64,000 bases of DNA from an uncultured Clostridia bacterium (GCA_946555465.1 CAMNST010000005.1:62001-126000), one strand, 5' to 3'; counted from the first letter of the stretch, positions 1-8,296 are shown. The notes: generated from the letters alone by a model not told the origin. Program-made: numbers and translations.

Positions 1-2
1 TT

Positions 3-83
3 GACTGCAAAGAGCAGGGTATTGAAACAATGACACCCGATCAGATTGCAGAGTTAAAAGCAAGGTGGGGTGAAAATGAGTAA
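3..83 (+). CDS. C-terminal end of an upstream phage protein (partial)
   Basis: An open frame enters from the left edge and stops at 81-83 after 26 readable codons, ending in the residues LKARWGENE. It overlaps the start of the next gene, as throughout this phage early operon. Too little is visible to name it; by position it belongs to the replication/recombination module. Confidence 0.5.
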   Translation, partial: DCKEQGIETMTPDQIAELKARWGENE

Positions 84-357
84 GTCTATTTTGCAGGAAG
101 ATGATAACATCTGCTTTTTATGCGGTGGATATGGCGCCCGTGAATGGCATCATATTTTCGGCGGATTTAACCGTAAAAACAGTGAACATTACGGCTTGAA
201 AGTACGGCTGCATCATAACTGCCACAACGAACCGCCGAACGGTGTGCATTACAACAAAGAAGCAATGGAATTTTTACATAAAACAGGGCAGAGAGCCTTT
301 AAGAAGGCTTATCCCGATTTGAATTTTAAAAAGATATTCGGAGTGAATTATTTATGA
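76..357 (+). CDS. HNH-like zinc-binding phage protein
   Basis: A 93-residue protein with a CxxC pair near the N-terminus (CFLCGG), then WHH and a HHNCH cluster near residue 50. This Cys/His layout is like small HNH-type phage nucleases and NinG/YbcO-like recombination proteins. I chose ATG at 76 over GTG at 70 because the AAGGTGGGG ribosome binding site lies at a normal distance. It overlaps ssb by four bases and sits in a DNA replication/recombination operon. Nuclease activity is inferred; the fold is not certain. Confidence 0.6.
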   Translation: MSKSILQEDDNICFLCGGYGAREWHHIFGGFNRKNSEHYGLKVRLHHNCHNEPPNGVHYNKEAMEFLHKTGQRAFKKAYPDLNFKKIFGVNYL

Positions 358-773
358 TTAACAATGCAGTAATAATGGGAAGACTGACATACGAGCCTGA
401 ACTCAGAACAACGCCGCAGGGAACGTCTGTGGTGCGGTTTTCGGTTGCATGTGAGCGTAAATACAGCAGAGAAGAAACAGACTTTATTGACTGTATTGCG
501 TGGCGCAAAACAGCGGAGTTTATCAGTCAGTATTTTCATAAAGGTGATATGATTGCCCTTACAGGCAGTATTACAGCAAACAACTATACGGACAAGCAGG
601 GAAATAAAAGAAAATCGGTTGAGATTACTGCCGATAATGTATCGTTCTGCGGCAGTAAATCGGAGAGAACAGGCGGTATGCAGCAATACGCACAGCCTGC
701 ACCGACATATGCAGCAGCCGATAATTCGGACTTTGAGGAAATCGTTGACGATGACGACGATTTGCCGTTCTGA
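354..773 (+). CDS. ssb: Single-stranded DNA-binding protein
   Basis: A 139-residue SSB. The N-terminal ~105 residues form the OB-fold, with the typical opening NxxxxxGRLTxxPELR and the conserved segment FIDCIAWRKTAEF. A Gln/Ala/Pro-rich linker follows, then the acidic tip DDDDDLPF that recruits partner proteins in bacterial SSBs. Length and ending are normal for the family. It coats ssDNA during phage replication and recombination. Its ATG overlaps the previous stop codon (ATGA), indicating translational coupling. Confidence 0.95.
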   Translation: MINNAVIMGRLTYEPELRTTPQGTSVVRFSVACERKYSREETDFIDCIAWRKTAEFISQYFHKGDMIALTGSITANNYTDKQGNKRKSVEITADNVSFCGSKSERTGGMQQYAQPAPTYAAADNSDFEEIVDDDDDLPF

Positions 774-783
774 GGTGTGAAAA

Positions 784-1518
784 ATGCAGGGTTGGATAAA
801 ACTCCACAGAAGGATTGTGGATTGGGAATGGTATGACGATTTACCGACAAAATCCTTGTTCATCCATTTGCTGATTCTTGCTAATCATGAAGATAATATG
901 TGGCATGGAAAAAAGATAGAAAAAGGCTCGCTTGTGACATCAGTAGCATCCTTATCAGCACAGACGGGATTGTCAATAAAGCAGATTAGAACTGCATTAA
1001 ATCATTTGGAAAAAACAGGAGAAATCGGCAAACAAACGACAAACCAAAATACATTAATAATCATACTGAATTACAGCGGATATCAAGAATTTGATACTGA
1101 CGAAAATTCAGAAAAAGGCAAGCAAGGGGCAAACAAGGGGCAAGCAAGAGGCAAACAAAGGGCAACAAACAAGAATGATAAGAATGATAAGAATGTAAAG
1201 AATGATAAGAAAGAGATAGATTATAGTGCAGTTGCAGAGACCTATAATTCAATCTGTAAAAGCCTGCCTGAAGTCAAGGTAATGACAGATACAAGAAAAA
1301 CACATCTCAAATCATTTTTTGATATTCTGAAAAAACACGATTTAACGGTTGATGAATATTTCAGAAGAGTACAGGATTCGGATTTCTTATCAGGCAGAAA
1401 CGGCAAATGGACAAACTGCTCTTTTGACTGGCTTATCAATAAAAGCAATGCGGTTAAAGTCTGTGAGGGAACTTATAAGAATACAGGCACTGCAGTTCAG
1501 ACCTATTGTGAATATTAA
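784..1518 (+). CDS. Phage replication initiation protein (winged-helix replisome organizer type)
   Basis: A 244-residue protein. Residues 1-100 resemble the N-terminal winged-helix domain of phage replisome organizers (MQGWIKLHRRI opening, then an SVASLSAQTGLSIKQIRTAL helix-turn-helix). Residues ~105-140 form a low-complexity Lys/Asn/Gly linker encoded by short tandem repeats near 1171-1212, a usual place for a phage origin inside the rep gene. The C-terminal ~100 residues resemble helicase-loader-interacting domains. The DnaC-like loader follows directly. A truncated paralogue lies at 10938-11309 and shares a 44-bp identical stretch. Confidence 0.75.
   Translation: MQGWIKLHRRIVDWEWYDDLPTKSLFIHLLILANHEDNMWHGKKIEKGSLVTSVASLSAQTGLSIKQIRTALNHLEKTGEIGKQTTNQNTLIIILNYSGYQEFDTDENSEKGKQGANKGQARGKQRATNKNDKNDKNVKNDKKEIDYSAVAETYNSICKSLPEVKVMTDTRKTHLKSFFDILKKHDLTVDEYFRRVQDSDFLSGRNGKWTNCSFDWLINKSNAVKVCEGTYKNTGTAVQTYCEY
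1195..1238 (+). repeat. 44-bp exact direct repeat, copy 1 (inside the replication gene)
   Basis: Identical over 44 bases to 11262-11305. It covers the end of the KND-rich linker and the following conserved segment (KKEIDYSAVA) of the replication protein. The identity stops abruptly on both sides, and the flanking paralogous sequence is diverged. Confidence 0.85.
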
Positions 1519-1527
1519 GGAGCGGAT

Positions 1528-2433
1528 ATGTACGCAGAAGCGATAAGAAAAGCAATGAATCAGGCAGCAGACAAGGCAACATTTGTTGAGGGTGATTATT
1601 ACGAACCGTATTTTTTTGATGAACCGGATATGAAAGTGATTATCTGCGGAGTGTGCGGCAAGCCGAAGGAATGTTATCCGTACATACCGACAGAGATATG
1701 TGAAGGGCAGCCGCCGAAAGATAAAAGAACATATCCGTTCGGCAGACCTGTTAAGGTTTCCTGTCTGTGTGACTGTGATGTTGACCGAAAGAAAAAAGCA
1801 GAGCAGAGAGCAAATATCGAGAAGATATCGGCACAAAGGAAAATGGAGTGCTGGGGATATGTGGATGCAGACGGCATTTTTCACCGGAATACGGAAATGG
1901 AAAAAACGTGCTTTGAAAATAACAGTACGTATGATGACAACAAGCATATCAAGGCTTGTAAAAAGTATATGTCAACAATCAGTCAGAGACTGGATGACGG
2001 TAAGGGTTTGTTCCTCTGCGGTAAATCGGGAGCAGGAAAGAGTTATGCGGCCATATGTTTTGCGAATGCGGCGATGGACAGAATGTTTCAGACCTGTTTC
2101 AGAGAGCAATGGCAGATAACAAGATTGAGCCAGTTTGACGATAAGGATAAATATGAACTGAGCAAACTTGAAAGTGCGGCATTCCTGATTATTGATGATT
2201 TTAATCCGGACAAACTGAACGATTACGGCAGAGAAGTCATCTTCAATTTATTTGATGCAAGGATAAAAAGGGGACTGCCTACAATCTTCACTTCAAATGC
2301 AACGAAAAACAGTATTGAGAATCCGGTAAATCAGGTGGATAAAAGAATAACGGACAGGATTATTCAGCGTTGTCATATTATTGAGGACAGCACACATAAC
2401 TACCGCAGAATCAAACAGAAGGAGACAGAATGA
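1528..2433 (+). CDS. DnaC-like helicase loader (AAA+ ATPase)
   Basis: A 301-residue protein. The N-terminal half has a Cys-rich zinc-binding region (CGVCGKPKEC around residues 40-50 and CLCDCD around 79). The AAA+ core begins with Walker A GKSGAGKS (around residues 164-171) and has Walker B AAFLIIDDF. This is the usual phage DnaC/DnaI layout, with zinc finger before ATPase. It should load the host replicative helicase at the phage origin together with the preceding protein. An AAGGAG site precedes the ATG; the stop overlaps the RusA start by four bases. Confidence 0.85.
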   Translation: MYAEAIRKAMNQAADKATFVEGDYYEPYFFDEPDMKVIICGVCGKPKECYPYIPTEICEGQPPKDKRTYPFGRPVKVSCLCDCDVDRKKKAEQRANIEKISAQRKMECWGYVDADGIFHRNTEMEKTCFENNSTYDDNKHIKACKKYMSTISQRLDDGKGLFLCGKSGAGKSYAAICFANAAMDRMFQTCFREQWQITRLSQFDDKDKYELSKLESAAFLIIDDFNPDKLNDYGREVIFNLFDARIKRGLPTIFTSNATKNSIENPVNQVDKRITDRIIQRCHIIEDSTHNYRRIKQKETE

Positions 2434-2855
2434 ACGAAATAAATTTTACGGTTTACGGTGAGCCGATGGGAAAGCAGAGACCGAGACATACAAAGAACGG
2501 GCATACATATACACCGCAGAAAACGGCGGATTATGAACAGCGTGTACAGTTTGAATATTACTTCAAATATGATGCTATGCAGTTTAACAAAGACGATATG
2601 CTTGCAATGGAAATTACTGCATATCAGGGTATACCGAAATCGGTAAGCAAAAAGAAGCAGGAACTGATGAGACGAGGAGCAATCAGACCAACGAAAAAGC
2701 CTGACTGGGATAATATCGCAAAGATTGTCTGTGATGCATTGAATGAAACAGCATATCCGGATGACAGGCAGATTGTGTCTGCAGAGGTATCAAAATACTA
2801 CTCTCACAGTCCGAGGGTTGAAATCAGAATTAAGAAGTTAAAACAGGAGAAATGA
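2430..2855 (+). CDS. rusA: RusA-family Holliday junction resolvase
   Basis: A 141-residue protein with the RusA opening (FTVYGEPMGKQRPR) and the catalytic acidic motif in KPDWDNIAK (around residues 90-98), followed by a second Asp in the YPDDRQI segment. Length is typical. It cleaves four-way junctions during phage recombination and before packaging. Start and stop overlap both neighbours by four bases. Confidence 0.9.
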   Translation: MNEINFTVYGEPMGKQRPRHTKNGHTYTPQKTADYEQRVQFEYYFKYDAMQFNKDDMLAMEITAYQGIPKSVSKKKQELMRRGAIRPTKKPDWDNIAKIVCDALNETAYPDDRQIVSAEVSKYYSHSPRVEIRIKKLKQEK

Positions 2856-3109
2856 AAATGTGTTTAGGAATAGCAAGCGGATACAGAGAGGCGAAAGAGA
2901 ATAAAACAGAAAAGGTGTCACTGTTAAAACCATATACAAATTTTGACAGGATTAAAGATATGAGCGTTGATGAACTGGCAGGCGTGCTTGCAACGATTGA
3001 AGCAAATGCCGCTTGCATTTATAGCGGTGAAAGTGTTGATTATTCATATTTAAAATCTGAACGTAAAAAGCAGTGGTTGGAAGACCTTGAAAGCGAGGCG
3101 GAGGGATGA
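2852..3109 (+). CDS. Small phage protein of unknown function
   Basis: An 85-residue protein, mostly charged, with two predicted helices (SVDELAGVLATIEANAA and the C-terminal KKQWLEDLESEAEG). No known domain is recognised. It sits in the overlap-coupled early operon between rusA and the MT-A70 methylase; two in-frame ATGs two codons apart are both possible starts. Confidence 0.6.
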   Translation: MKMCLGIASGYREAKENKTEKVSLLKPYTNFDRIKDMSVDELAGVLATIEANAACIYSGESVDYSYLKSERKKQWLEDLESEAEG

Positions 3110-3644
3110 AGGTAGATATTTTTAACACGGATAAGAAATATAGCATAATTTATGCAGATCCACCTTGGAGTTATAACGATAAAGGTTGTAATGGTGCTGC
3201 TAAAAAACACTACGGAGTAATGAAATGTGAGGATATATGCAAATTACCTGTGAATCAAATTGCAAACGAGAATTGTGTCTTATTTTTATGGGCAACATAT
3301 CCCAAAATAGATGAGGCGCTAAAGGTTATTGAAGAGTGGGGATTCAAATACAAGTCGATCGCTTTTCAATGGATAAAACTGAACAAGAATGGTATCGGAT
3401 GTTATTTTGGTTTAGGCAGATGGACAAGAGGAAATACGAACCTTGTTTGATTGCAGTAAAAGGAAAACCAAAAAGAATGTCGGCAGGTATAAGTCAACTT
3501 GTGTTTGCTCCGCTGACAAAGCATTCTGAAAAGCCTGCTGTTGTAAGAGATAAAATAATTGAACTAATGGGAGATTTACCGAAGATAGAATTATTTGCCC
3601 GGCAATATGCAGATGGATGGGATTGTTGGGGAAATGAGGTGTAG
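3106..3644 (+). pseudogene. MT-A70-family DNA adenine methyltransferase, broken by a frameshift
   Basis: The first frame (3106-3450) has the N6-adenine methylase motif DPPW at residues 18-21 and runs to FGLGRWTRGNT, then stops. The rest of the domain continues in another frame from about 3440 (EPCLIAVKGKPKR ... ELFARQYADGWDCWGNEV) to 3644. Joining the two at about 3435-3440 gives a normal-length (~179 residue) protein, so one base appears lost. Phage MT-A70 proteins methylate adenine to evade host restriction. Inactive as read, unless this is a sequencing error or recoding. Confidence 0.8.
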
Positions 3645-3646
3645 AA

Positions 3647-4303
3647 ATGAACATATTAGTAGCCTGTGAAGAAAGTCAGAGGGTGTGTATGGCATTCAGA
3701 GAAAAAGGACACAGAGCATTCAGTTGTGACGTAATTGAATGTTCGGGCGGACATCCCGAATGGCATATAAAGCAGGATGTAATACCGCTGTTGAATGGAA
3801 ATTGTACTTTTAAAACCTGTGACGGCAAAGTATATAAGATTGACAGCAGGTGGGATATGATTATTGCATTTCCGCCGTGTACCAAAACAAGTAATGCAGG
3901 TGCAAGACATTTGTGGAAAGGACATAAACTGAATTTGCAAAGGTATTATGAAGGACTTTGCGGTAAAGCATTGTTTATGACAATTTATAATGCCGATTGC
4001 GATAAAGTCGTGATTGAGAATCCAACACCGAGTAAGATTTTTGAATATCCAGAACCAACGCAGAAAATACAGCCTTATCAATTTGGACATCCTTTTACAA
4101 AGTTAACATTGCTTTGGGAAAAAGGTGTTAAACCGTTAGTGCCAACAAATATTGTTGAAGCAAAAAACACTTGGTGTCCGAGCGGTTCATATTCAAAAAA
4201 ACACGGTGAACAGCACAGAGGTATGTTTACAAAAAACCGTGCAAGAAACAGAAGCAAAACCTTTCCGGGCATAGCCAAAGCAATGGCGGAACAGTGGGGA
4301 TAA
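3647..4303 (+). CDS. Short C5-cytosine-methyltransferase-like phage protein
   Basis: A 218-residue protein. The opening MNILVACEESQRV is like the SAM-binding motif I, AFPPCTKTSNAG (residues ~73-85) carries the Pro-Cys of motif IV, and VVIENPTP matches motif VI. No separate target-recognition domain can be placed and the length is well below standard C5 methylases, but short phage proteins of this type are common. It starts three bases after the broken adenine methylase, in the same modification block. Target and activity are unknown. Confidence 0.65.
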   Translation: MNILVACEESQRVCMAFREKGHRAFSCDVIECSGGHPEWHIKQDVIPLLNGNCTFKTCDGKVYKIDSRWDMIIAFPPCTKTSNAGARHLWKGHKLNLQRYYEGLCGKALFMTIYNADCDKVVIENPTPSKIFEYPEPTQKIQPYQFGHPFTKLTLLWEKGVKPLVPTNIVEAKNTWCPSGSYSKKHGEQHRGMFTKNRARNRSKTFPGIAKAMAEQWG

Positions 4304-4315
4304 AGGAGTGAAAAT

Positions 4316-4627
4316 ATGACTTGTAAAGATTGTATTCATTACGAATTGTGTGATGTTCAGGTTTTTAACGGCTTGAATAAAAACTTTGAACCCGAAAAAG
4401 ATTGGAAATATTGCGGCGTTTTCAAAGATAAATCCAAATACATAGAACTGCATACAGTAGATGCCGAGCCTGTTGTAAGGTGTAAAGACTGCAAATATTT
4501 GTTAAAACGCAATATGCTTTGCTTGCACAAGCGTAACAGGGTGTTCAATACAGGACTAAATGTTTACGAAAATCATTATTGCAGTTACGGAGCAAAAATG
4601 GACGAGGAGCAGGAATGCGAGATATAA
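4316..4627 (+). CDS. Small Cys-rich phage protein
   Basis: A 103-residue protein with repeated Cys pairs (CKDCIHYELC at the N-terminus and CKDCKYLLKRNMLCLH near residue 60), likely binding zinc. No enzymatic motif is seen. A good AAGGAGTG site precedes the ATG; the 3' end overlaps the PAPS-reductase-family gene. Function unknown. Confidence 0.6.
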   Translation: MTCKDCIHYELCDVQVFNGLNKNFEPEKDWKYCGVFKDKSKYIELHTVDAEPVVRCKDCKYLLKRNMLCLHKRNRVFNTGLNVYENHYCSYGAKMDEEQECEI

Positions 4628-5652
4628 GAGAACTTAAGTATATGCAGTCCTTACCACTTGAAAGAAAAATAGAAATGACGGCAGAACGCATAGATGCTTG
4701 GTATCAGCATTATGACGGCAATGTTGCTGTTTCGTTCAGTGGCGGTAAGGACAGCAGGGTGCTTCTTGATATTGCCCGAAATCATTGGCGAGGGTATAAG
4801 GATATTAAGGCAGTGTATGTAGACACAGGACTTGAATATTCTGAAATCAGAAAATTTGTTAAAACCTTTGACAATGTTGAAATCATTAGACCAAAAATGC
4901 GTTTTGATGAGGTAATCAAAAAATACGGTTATCCGATTATTTCAAAAGAAGTGTCAAAAACTTTGTATTATGCACGTGTTGGTGGAAAATTCGGTGATAA
5001 GTGTATGCAAAAATTGAATGGCGAACTGATGTATAAAGGTAAGCCGTCACCATATAATGCTGCCAAGTGGAAACCTCTGCTTGATACGGATTTTAAGATT
5101 TCTGATAGGTGTTGTAGTGTTATGAAAAAGCAACCTGCACACGAATATTCAAAAAAGAATGGTATGTATTTTATGACTGCTGAAATGGCTTCTGAAAGCA
5201 GATTGCGACAATCACAATGGTTACAACACGGCTGTAACGGTTTTGATTTAGAAATACCAAAATCAACACCTATGGCATTCTGGACTGAACAGGATGTACT
5301 TGAATACATATATGAGAATAATTTGTCAATAGCAGAGCCGTATGGTGAGGTTGTATTAAACGAATGTCAGTTTGATATATTCGGTAATGAGCATTATAAG
5401 GGCTGCAAATATGCAACAACAGGCTGTGACAGGACAGGCTGTATGTTCTGTGCATTCGGTGCTCATCTTGAAAAAGGCAAAACAAGATTTCAGAGGTTAA
5501 AGGAAACGCATCCGAAGCAGTATAACTATTGCTTGAACGGCGGCGAGTTTGTCAACGGCATATGGCAGCCGAACAAGCAGGGCTTAGGTATGCGATATGT
5601 TTTTGATGAACTCAACAGCCTGTATGGTGATGATTTTATCAGATATGAATAG
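4615..5652 (+). CDS. Phage PAPS-reductase-family (PP-loop) protein
   Basis: A 345-residue protein with the PP-loop motif SFSGGKDSRV (around residues 38-48) of ATP-pyrophosphatase/PAPS reductase enzymes, and conserved Cys clusters (DRCCSVMKKQPAH; GCDRTGCMFCAFG) that could bind an Fe-S cluster or zinc. The ATG at 4615 has a GAGGAG site; an upstream TTG frame is ignored. It lies among DNA methylases, so a role in nucleic-acid modification is more likely than sulfate assimilation. The same superfamily includes DndC and SspD; a member of the latter type is at 60914-62638. Confidence 0.8.
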   Translation: MRDIRELKYMQSLPLERKIEMTAERIDAWYQHYDGNVAVSFSGGKDSRVLLDIARNHWRGYKDIKAVYVDTGLEYSEIRKFVKTFDNVEIIRPKMRFDEVIKKYGYPIISKEVSKTLYYARVGGKFGDKCMQKLNGELMYKGKPSPYNAAKWKPLLDTDFKISDRCCSVMKKQPAHEYSKKNGMYFMTAEMASESRLRQSQWLQHGCNGFDLEIPKSTPMAFWTEQDVLEYIYENNLSIAEPYGEVVLNECQFDIFGNEHYKGCKYATTGCDRTGCMFCAFGAHLEKGKTRFQRLKETHPKQYNYCLNGGEFVNGIWQPNKQGLGMRYVFDELNSLYGDDFIRYE

Positions 5653-5662
5653 GAGTGGGTAA

Positions 5663-6442
5663 ATGAACGCAATATTAAAATACCCGGGTGGAAAGTGGCG
5701 GATAGCAGACTGGATAATTTCATACTTTCCCGAACACAAGGTATATTGTGAGCCTTTCTTTGGCAGCGGTGCTGTGTTTTTTAATAAGCAGCCTTGTTAT
5801 ATCGAAACCATAAACGATATGAACGGCGATATTGTAAATCTGTTCAGAGTATGCAGAGATTACCCGGAAGAACTTGCAAAGGCAATAAATCATACACCAT
5901 TTGCAAGGGATGAATTTGTGAGATGCAATACTCCCTCAGATAATCCGATTGAACAGGCAAGAAGGACAATAGTTCGTTATCACCAGTCTTTTGGCACAAG
6001 TAACAGTAGTAAAAACAGTTGGAGAAATGTTCAAACCTACGGAGGACCTCGTTGTGCGACGATGTGGAATTGCTTACCCGATATTATTATGAATTGCTGT
6101 GAACGATTAAAAGATGCACAGATTGAAAATACGGACGCACTTACTTTGATTAAGCGATACAATGATGAAAATACATTGATTTATTTAGACCCGCCGTATC
6201 TGCAGAGTCTGCGCAAAAAGAATATGTATAAATGTGAAATGTCAGATGAACAACATATTGAGCTGCTCAGGCTGATTAAGAAAAGTAAGTCAAAAATTAT
6301 TCTCAGTGGTTATGATAACGAGTTATATAATTCAGAATTGTTTAATTGGGTTACGGCCGAGAAAGATACAACAGCACAAATGGGGTTACATAGAACAGAA
6401 AAACTATGGATGAATTTTGAATTGAATTTATTTCAGTTATAA
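5663..6442 (+). CDS. dam: Dam-family DNA adenine methylase (D12 class)
   Basis: A 259-residue protein with the D12-class layout: KYPGGKWR at the N-terminus (SAM-binding), FFGSGAVFF (residues ~32-40) and catalytic DPPY near residue 176. Length is normal. It transfers methyl groups to adenine N6, probably to protect phage DNA from host restriction. The frame is intact, unlike the MT-A70 gene upstream. Confidence 0.85.
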   Translation: MNAILKYPGGKWRIADWIISYFPEHKVYCEPFFGSGAVFFNKQPCYIETINDMNGDIVNLFRVCRDYPEELAKAINHTPFARDEFVRCNTPSDNPIEQARRTIVRYHQSFGTSNSSKNSWRNVQTYGGPRCATMWNCLPDIIMNCCERLKDAQIENTDALTLIKRYNDENTLIYLDPPYLQSLRKKNMYKCEMSDEQHIELLRLIKKSKSKIILSGYDNELYNSELFNWVTAEKDTTAQMGLHRTEKLWMNFELNLFQL

Positions 6443-6454
6443 GGAGCAATAACC

Positions 6455-6655
6455 ATGTACCCGTATCACAACACAATCAAGAAAAGAATAAGGAACGGTG
6501 AACTGATAGGCTATCAGTTTGTAGAAAATTATAAAAACATTGGTGAGTGCTTGCTGCTGACCTTCAGTACACCGCCATTTGAAAGACCAATTCGACCGCA
6601 CAAGTATCATGAGTATGTTGATATTCTTGTGGAGTGGAAGAGAAAGAAGGAGTAA
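6455..6655 (+). CDS. Small phage protein, unknown
   Basis: A 66-residue basic protein preceded by an AAGGAGC site. It contains repeated aromatic and Pro residues (TPPFERPIRPHKYHEYVD) and no recognised domain. Its place in the coupled early operon supports it being real. Confidence 0.55.
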   Translation: MYPYHNTIKKRIRNGELIGYQFVENYKNIGECLLLTFSTPPFERPIRPHKYHEYVDILVEWKRKKE

Positions 6656-6659
6656 TTAT

Positions 6660-6986
6660 ATGACAGCGGATAAAACTATTGAAATATTAGAAGAGTTAAA
6701 AAAAGACTTTGAGAATAAGTGTAATTCTTCAATGAATGCAGGTGATATTGAGGCTTTGGATATGGCAATAACAATGCTCGAAAAAGATTGCGATTTAGCA
6801 AGTCAGAATGATGAGTTGAAAAGGCTATCAGCCGAACTTGAGGATCACATGGAAAAAGCGAAAAAAGAAATTTCGCTTACTAATGAATATTTAAAAAATG
6901 CAAGATTTGAGAATCAAAATCTAAAAGTCCAGTGCGATACATATGAGAAATGTCTTTCTCTTATTGTAAGGGAGGTGGTGAAATGA
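6660..6986 (+). CDS. Small coiled-coil phage protein
   Basis: A 108-residue protein starting MTADKTIEILEELKKDF with an AAGGAG site just upstream. Residues ~45-100 are a predicted coiled coil rich in Glu, Lys and Leu. The N-terminal segment is similar in style to many small Clostridia phage proteins (TPERAIEIL type), also seen in the next gene. Function unknown. Confidence 0.6.
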   Translation: MTADKTIEILEELKKDFENKCNSSMNAGDIEALDMAITMLEKDCDLASQNDELKRLSAELEDHMEKAKKEISLTNEYLKNARFENQNLKVQCDTYEKCLSLIVREVVK

Positions 6987-7282
6987 GTAACACAATGACA
7001 CCGGAAAGAGCGATTGAAATCTTAAACCCTGAACACAGAGAGCATTATGACAGTATTGAAACAGTTAACGAGGCTTGCCGTATAGGTATGGATGCAATCG
7101 GTTACAGAATAAAGAAAAAGCCTTTAATTATTAAACATGATAAGGATATAAAACTCGGTTCTGCAACTTGGAAAGCAGGAGTGCCAATATACAAATGTTC
7201 TTGTTGCAATAGTTTTATAAGCCGTTCAAATAAGTTTTGTCCTGATTGCGGACAGGCTTTAGATTGGAGTGATGAAGCGTGA
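6983..7282 (+). CDS. Phage zinc-ribbon protein
   Basis: A 99-residue protein. The N-terminus has the TPERAIEILNPEHREHY segment common in Clostridia phage proteins; the C-terminus is a clear zinc ribbon, CSCCNSFISRSNKFCPDCG. The ATG at 6983 overlaps the previous stop by four bases and has a GGAGGTGG site; the longer frame from 6950 is not needed. Probably an accessory nucleic-acid or protein-binding factor. Confidence 0.65.
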   Translation: MSNTMTPERAIEILNPEHREHYDSIETVNEACRIGMDAIGYRIKKKPLIIKHDKDIKLGSATWKAGVPIYKCSCCNSFISRSNKFCPDCGQALDWSDEA

Positions 7283-7508
7283 TAGAAATAGTACATCGCT
7301 GTGAAAAGTGCGGAGATATAATTCCACTGAAAAATACACTGACTTGTTAGGTATAGAGCGAGAACGAGTTTTATCGGGTGAAGTTCATCCGTTCTGCAAT
7401 AATATTGTTGCTGACTGTATAGAGGTTTGTAAGACCTGTGCAACAAAAATTGATAATGAATTATTAAAATTCAAGTTGGAAATCTTACAAGGAGGAAATA
7501 AAAAATGA
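7279..7508 (+). pseudogene. Zinc-ribbon phage protein, apparently frameshifted
   Basis: A GTG start at 7279 overlaps the previous stop and opens with HRCEKCGDIIP, then stops at about 7350. A second frame continues with KYTDLLGIERERVLSGEVHPFC and CKTCATK to 7508. Together they resemble a small phage protein with two CxxC knuckles, so a single-base change in the A-run near 7328-7334 probably split it. Alternatively the second frame starts on its own at GTG 7308. Confidence 0.4.
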
Positions 7509-7573
7509 AATCAATCTTACAATCCATAAAACCGCTATCCTGGTGCTATGTGGAGGGATATTATGGAAAATAA
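7505..7573 (+). pseudogene. Truncated 5' end of a phage gene (possible ASCH-type remnant)
   Basis: A 22-codon frame starting ATG at 7505 behind a strong AAGGAGG site. Its first residues, MKSILQSIKP then WC, look like the opening of phage ASCH-domain proteins (MKSILxSIxPKWCELI), after which the similarity ends and the frame stops inside the small-terminase start. I infer a deletion that removed most of the gene. Confidence 0.3.
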
Positions 7574-8120
7574 CAATTTACCTGATAAAATTGATGAACA
7601 GGTAGCAGATAGAATTGTCAAAAGAAAGAACAGCAAAAAATTGAACTTTGGGCAGGAGAATATTGAGCCCGGGGATAACACACGATATCTTCGTCATGCT
7701 TTAGCGAATTACAATTTGCCTCCTATTGATCTTGACAGTGACGAACAGGTTCAGGAAAGAATATACTGGTATTTCAATCACTGCATGGAAGATGATATGA
7801 AACCAACGGTTCAAGGTCTTGCCAATTCTCTCGGTATAAGCAGATTTACTCTGCATGACTGGTATTCGGGTAAAACGCGCGGAGTTAATGATAACCGTAC
7901 CGCAATAATAAATCAGGCTTACAACCTTTTACAGGAGTTGTGGGAAGACTATATGCTTAACGGAAAGATTAATCCGGTGAGTGGTATATTTATAGGGAAA
8001 AACCATTTTGGATATACCGACAAGCAAGAAGTTGTTGTTACGCCTCATAATCCGTTAGATGAGGTTGATAGTCCTGAGATTGTTTCTCAAAGATACATAG
8101 AGAGTGTTGCAGAAGATTAA
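7563..8120 (+). CDS. Phage terminase small subunit
   Basis: A 185-residue protein. The central region has a helix-turn-helix (TVQGLANSLGISRFTLHDWYSG, residues ~80-101) and a C-terminal segment GIFIGKNHFGYTDKQEV typical of Firmicute phage small terminases. ATG 7563 is chosen over 7548 because GGAGGG sits six bases upstream. It recognises phage DNA and feeds it to the large subunit at 12005. The two genes normally adjoin; here 3.9 kb separates them. Confidence 0.75.
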   Translation: MENNNLPDKIDEQVADRIVKRKNSKKLNFGQENIEPGDNTRYLRHALANYNLPPIDLDSDEQVQERIYWYFNHCMEDDMKPTVQGLANSLGISRFTLHDWYSGKTRGVNDNRTAIINQAYNLLQELWEDYMLNGKINPVSGIFIGKNHFGYTDKQEVVVTPHNPLDEVDSPEIVSQRYIESVAED

Positions 8121-8127
8121 ATTTAAG

Positions 8128-8154
8128 GCAGTCGAAAGACTGCTTTTAATTTTT
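8128..8154 (+). terminator. Rho-independent terminator after the small terminase
   Basis: A perfect 6-bp stem GCAGTC/GACTGC with a GAAA tetraloop, followed by a T-rich tract. It closes the long early operon eight bases after the terS stop. Confidence 0.8.
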
Positions 8155-8156
8155 AT

Positions 8157-8296
8157 AAAAATCTGACTGAGTGTTTCGGAAAATTTGACTGGCAAAAGCG
8201 AAAAATCTGATTTTGGATATGGAAAAATCTGACCGGAGAAAATTTTGATTGCGAAAAATAAAAAATTTGACTATGTGGAATTCAAAAAATCTGACC
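8157..8296 (+). repeat. Seven degenerate copies of an AAAAATCTGACT-like motif
   Basis: The motif AAA(A/T)(C/T)TGA(C/T) recurs near 8157, 8180, 8201, 8223, 8239, 8257 and 8284, all in one orientation, at 16-27 base intervals in otherwise AT-rich non-coding DNA. Iteron- or binding-site-like arrangement; no protein partner can be assigned. Confidence 0.5.
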
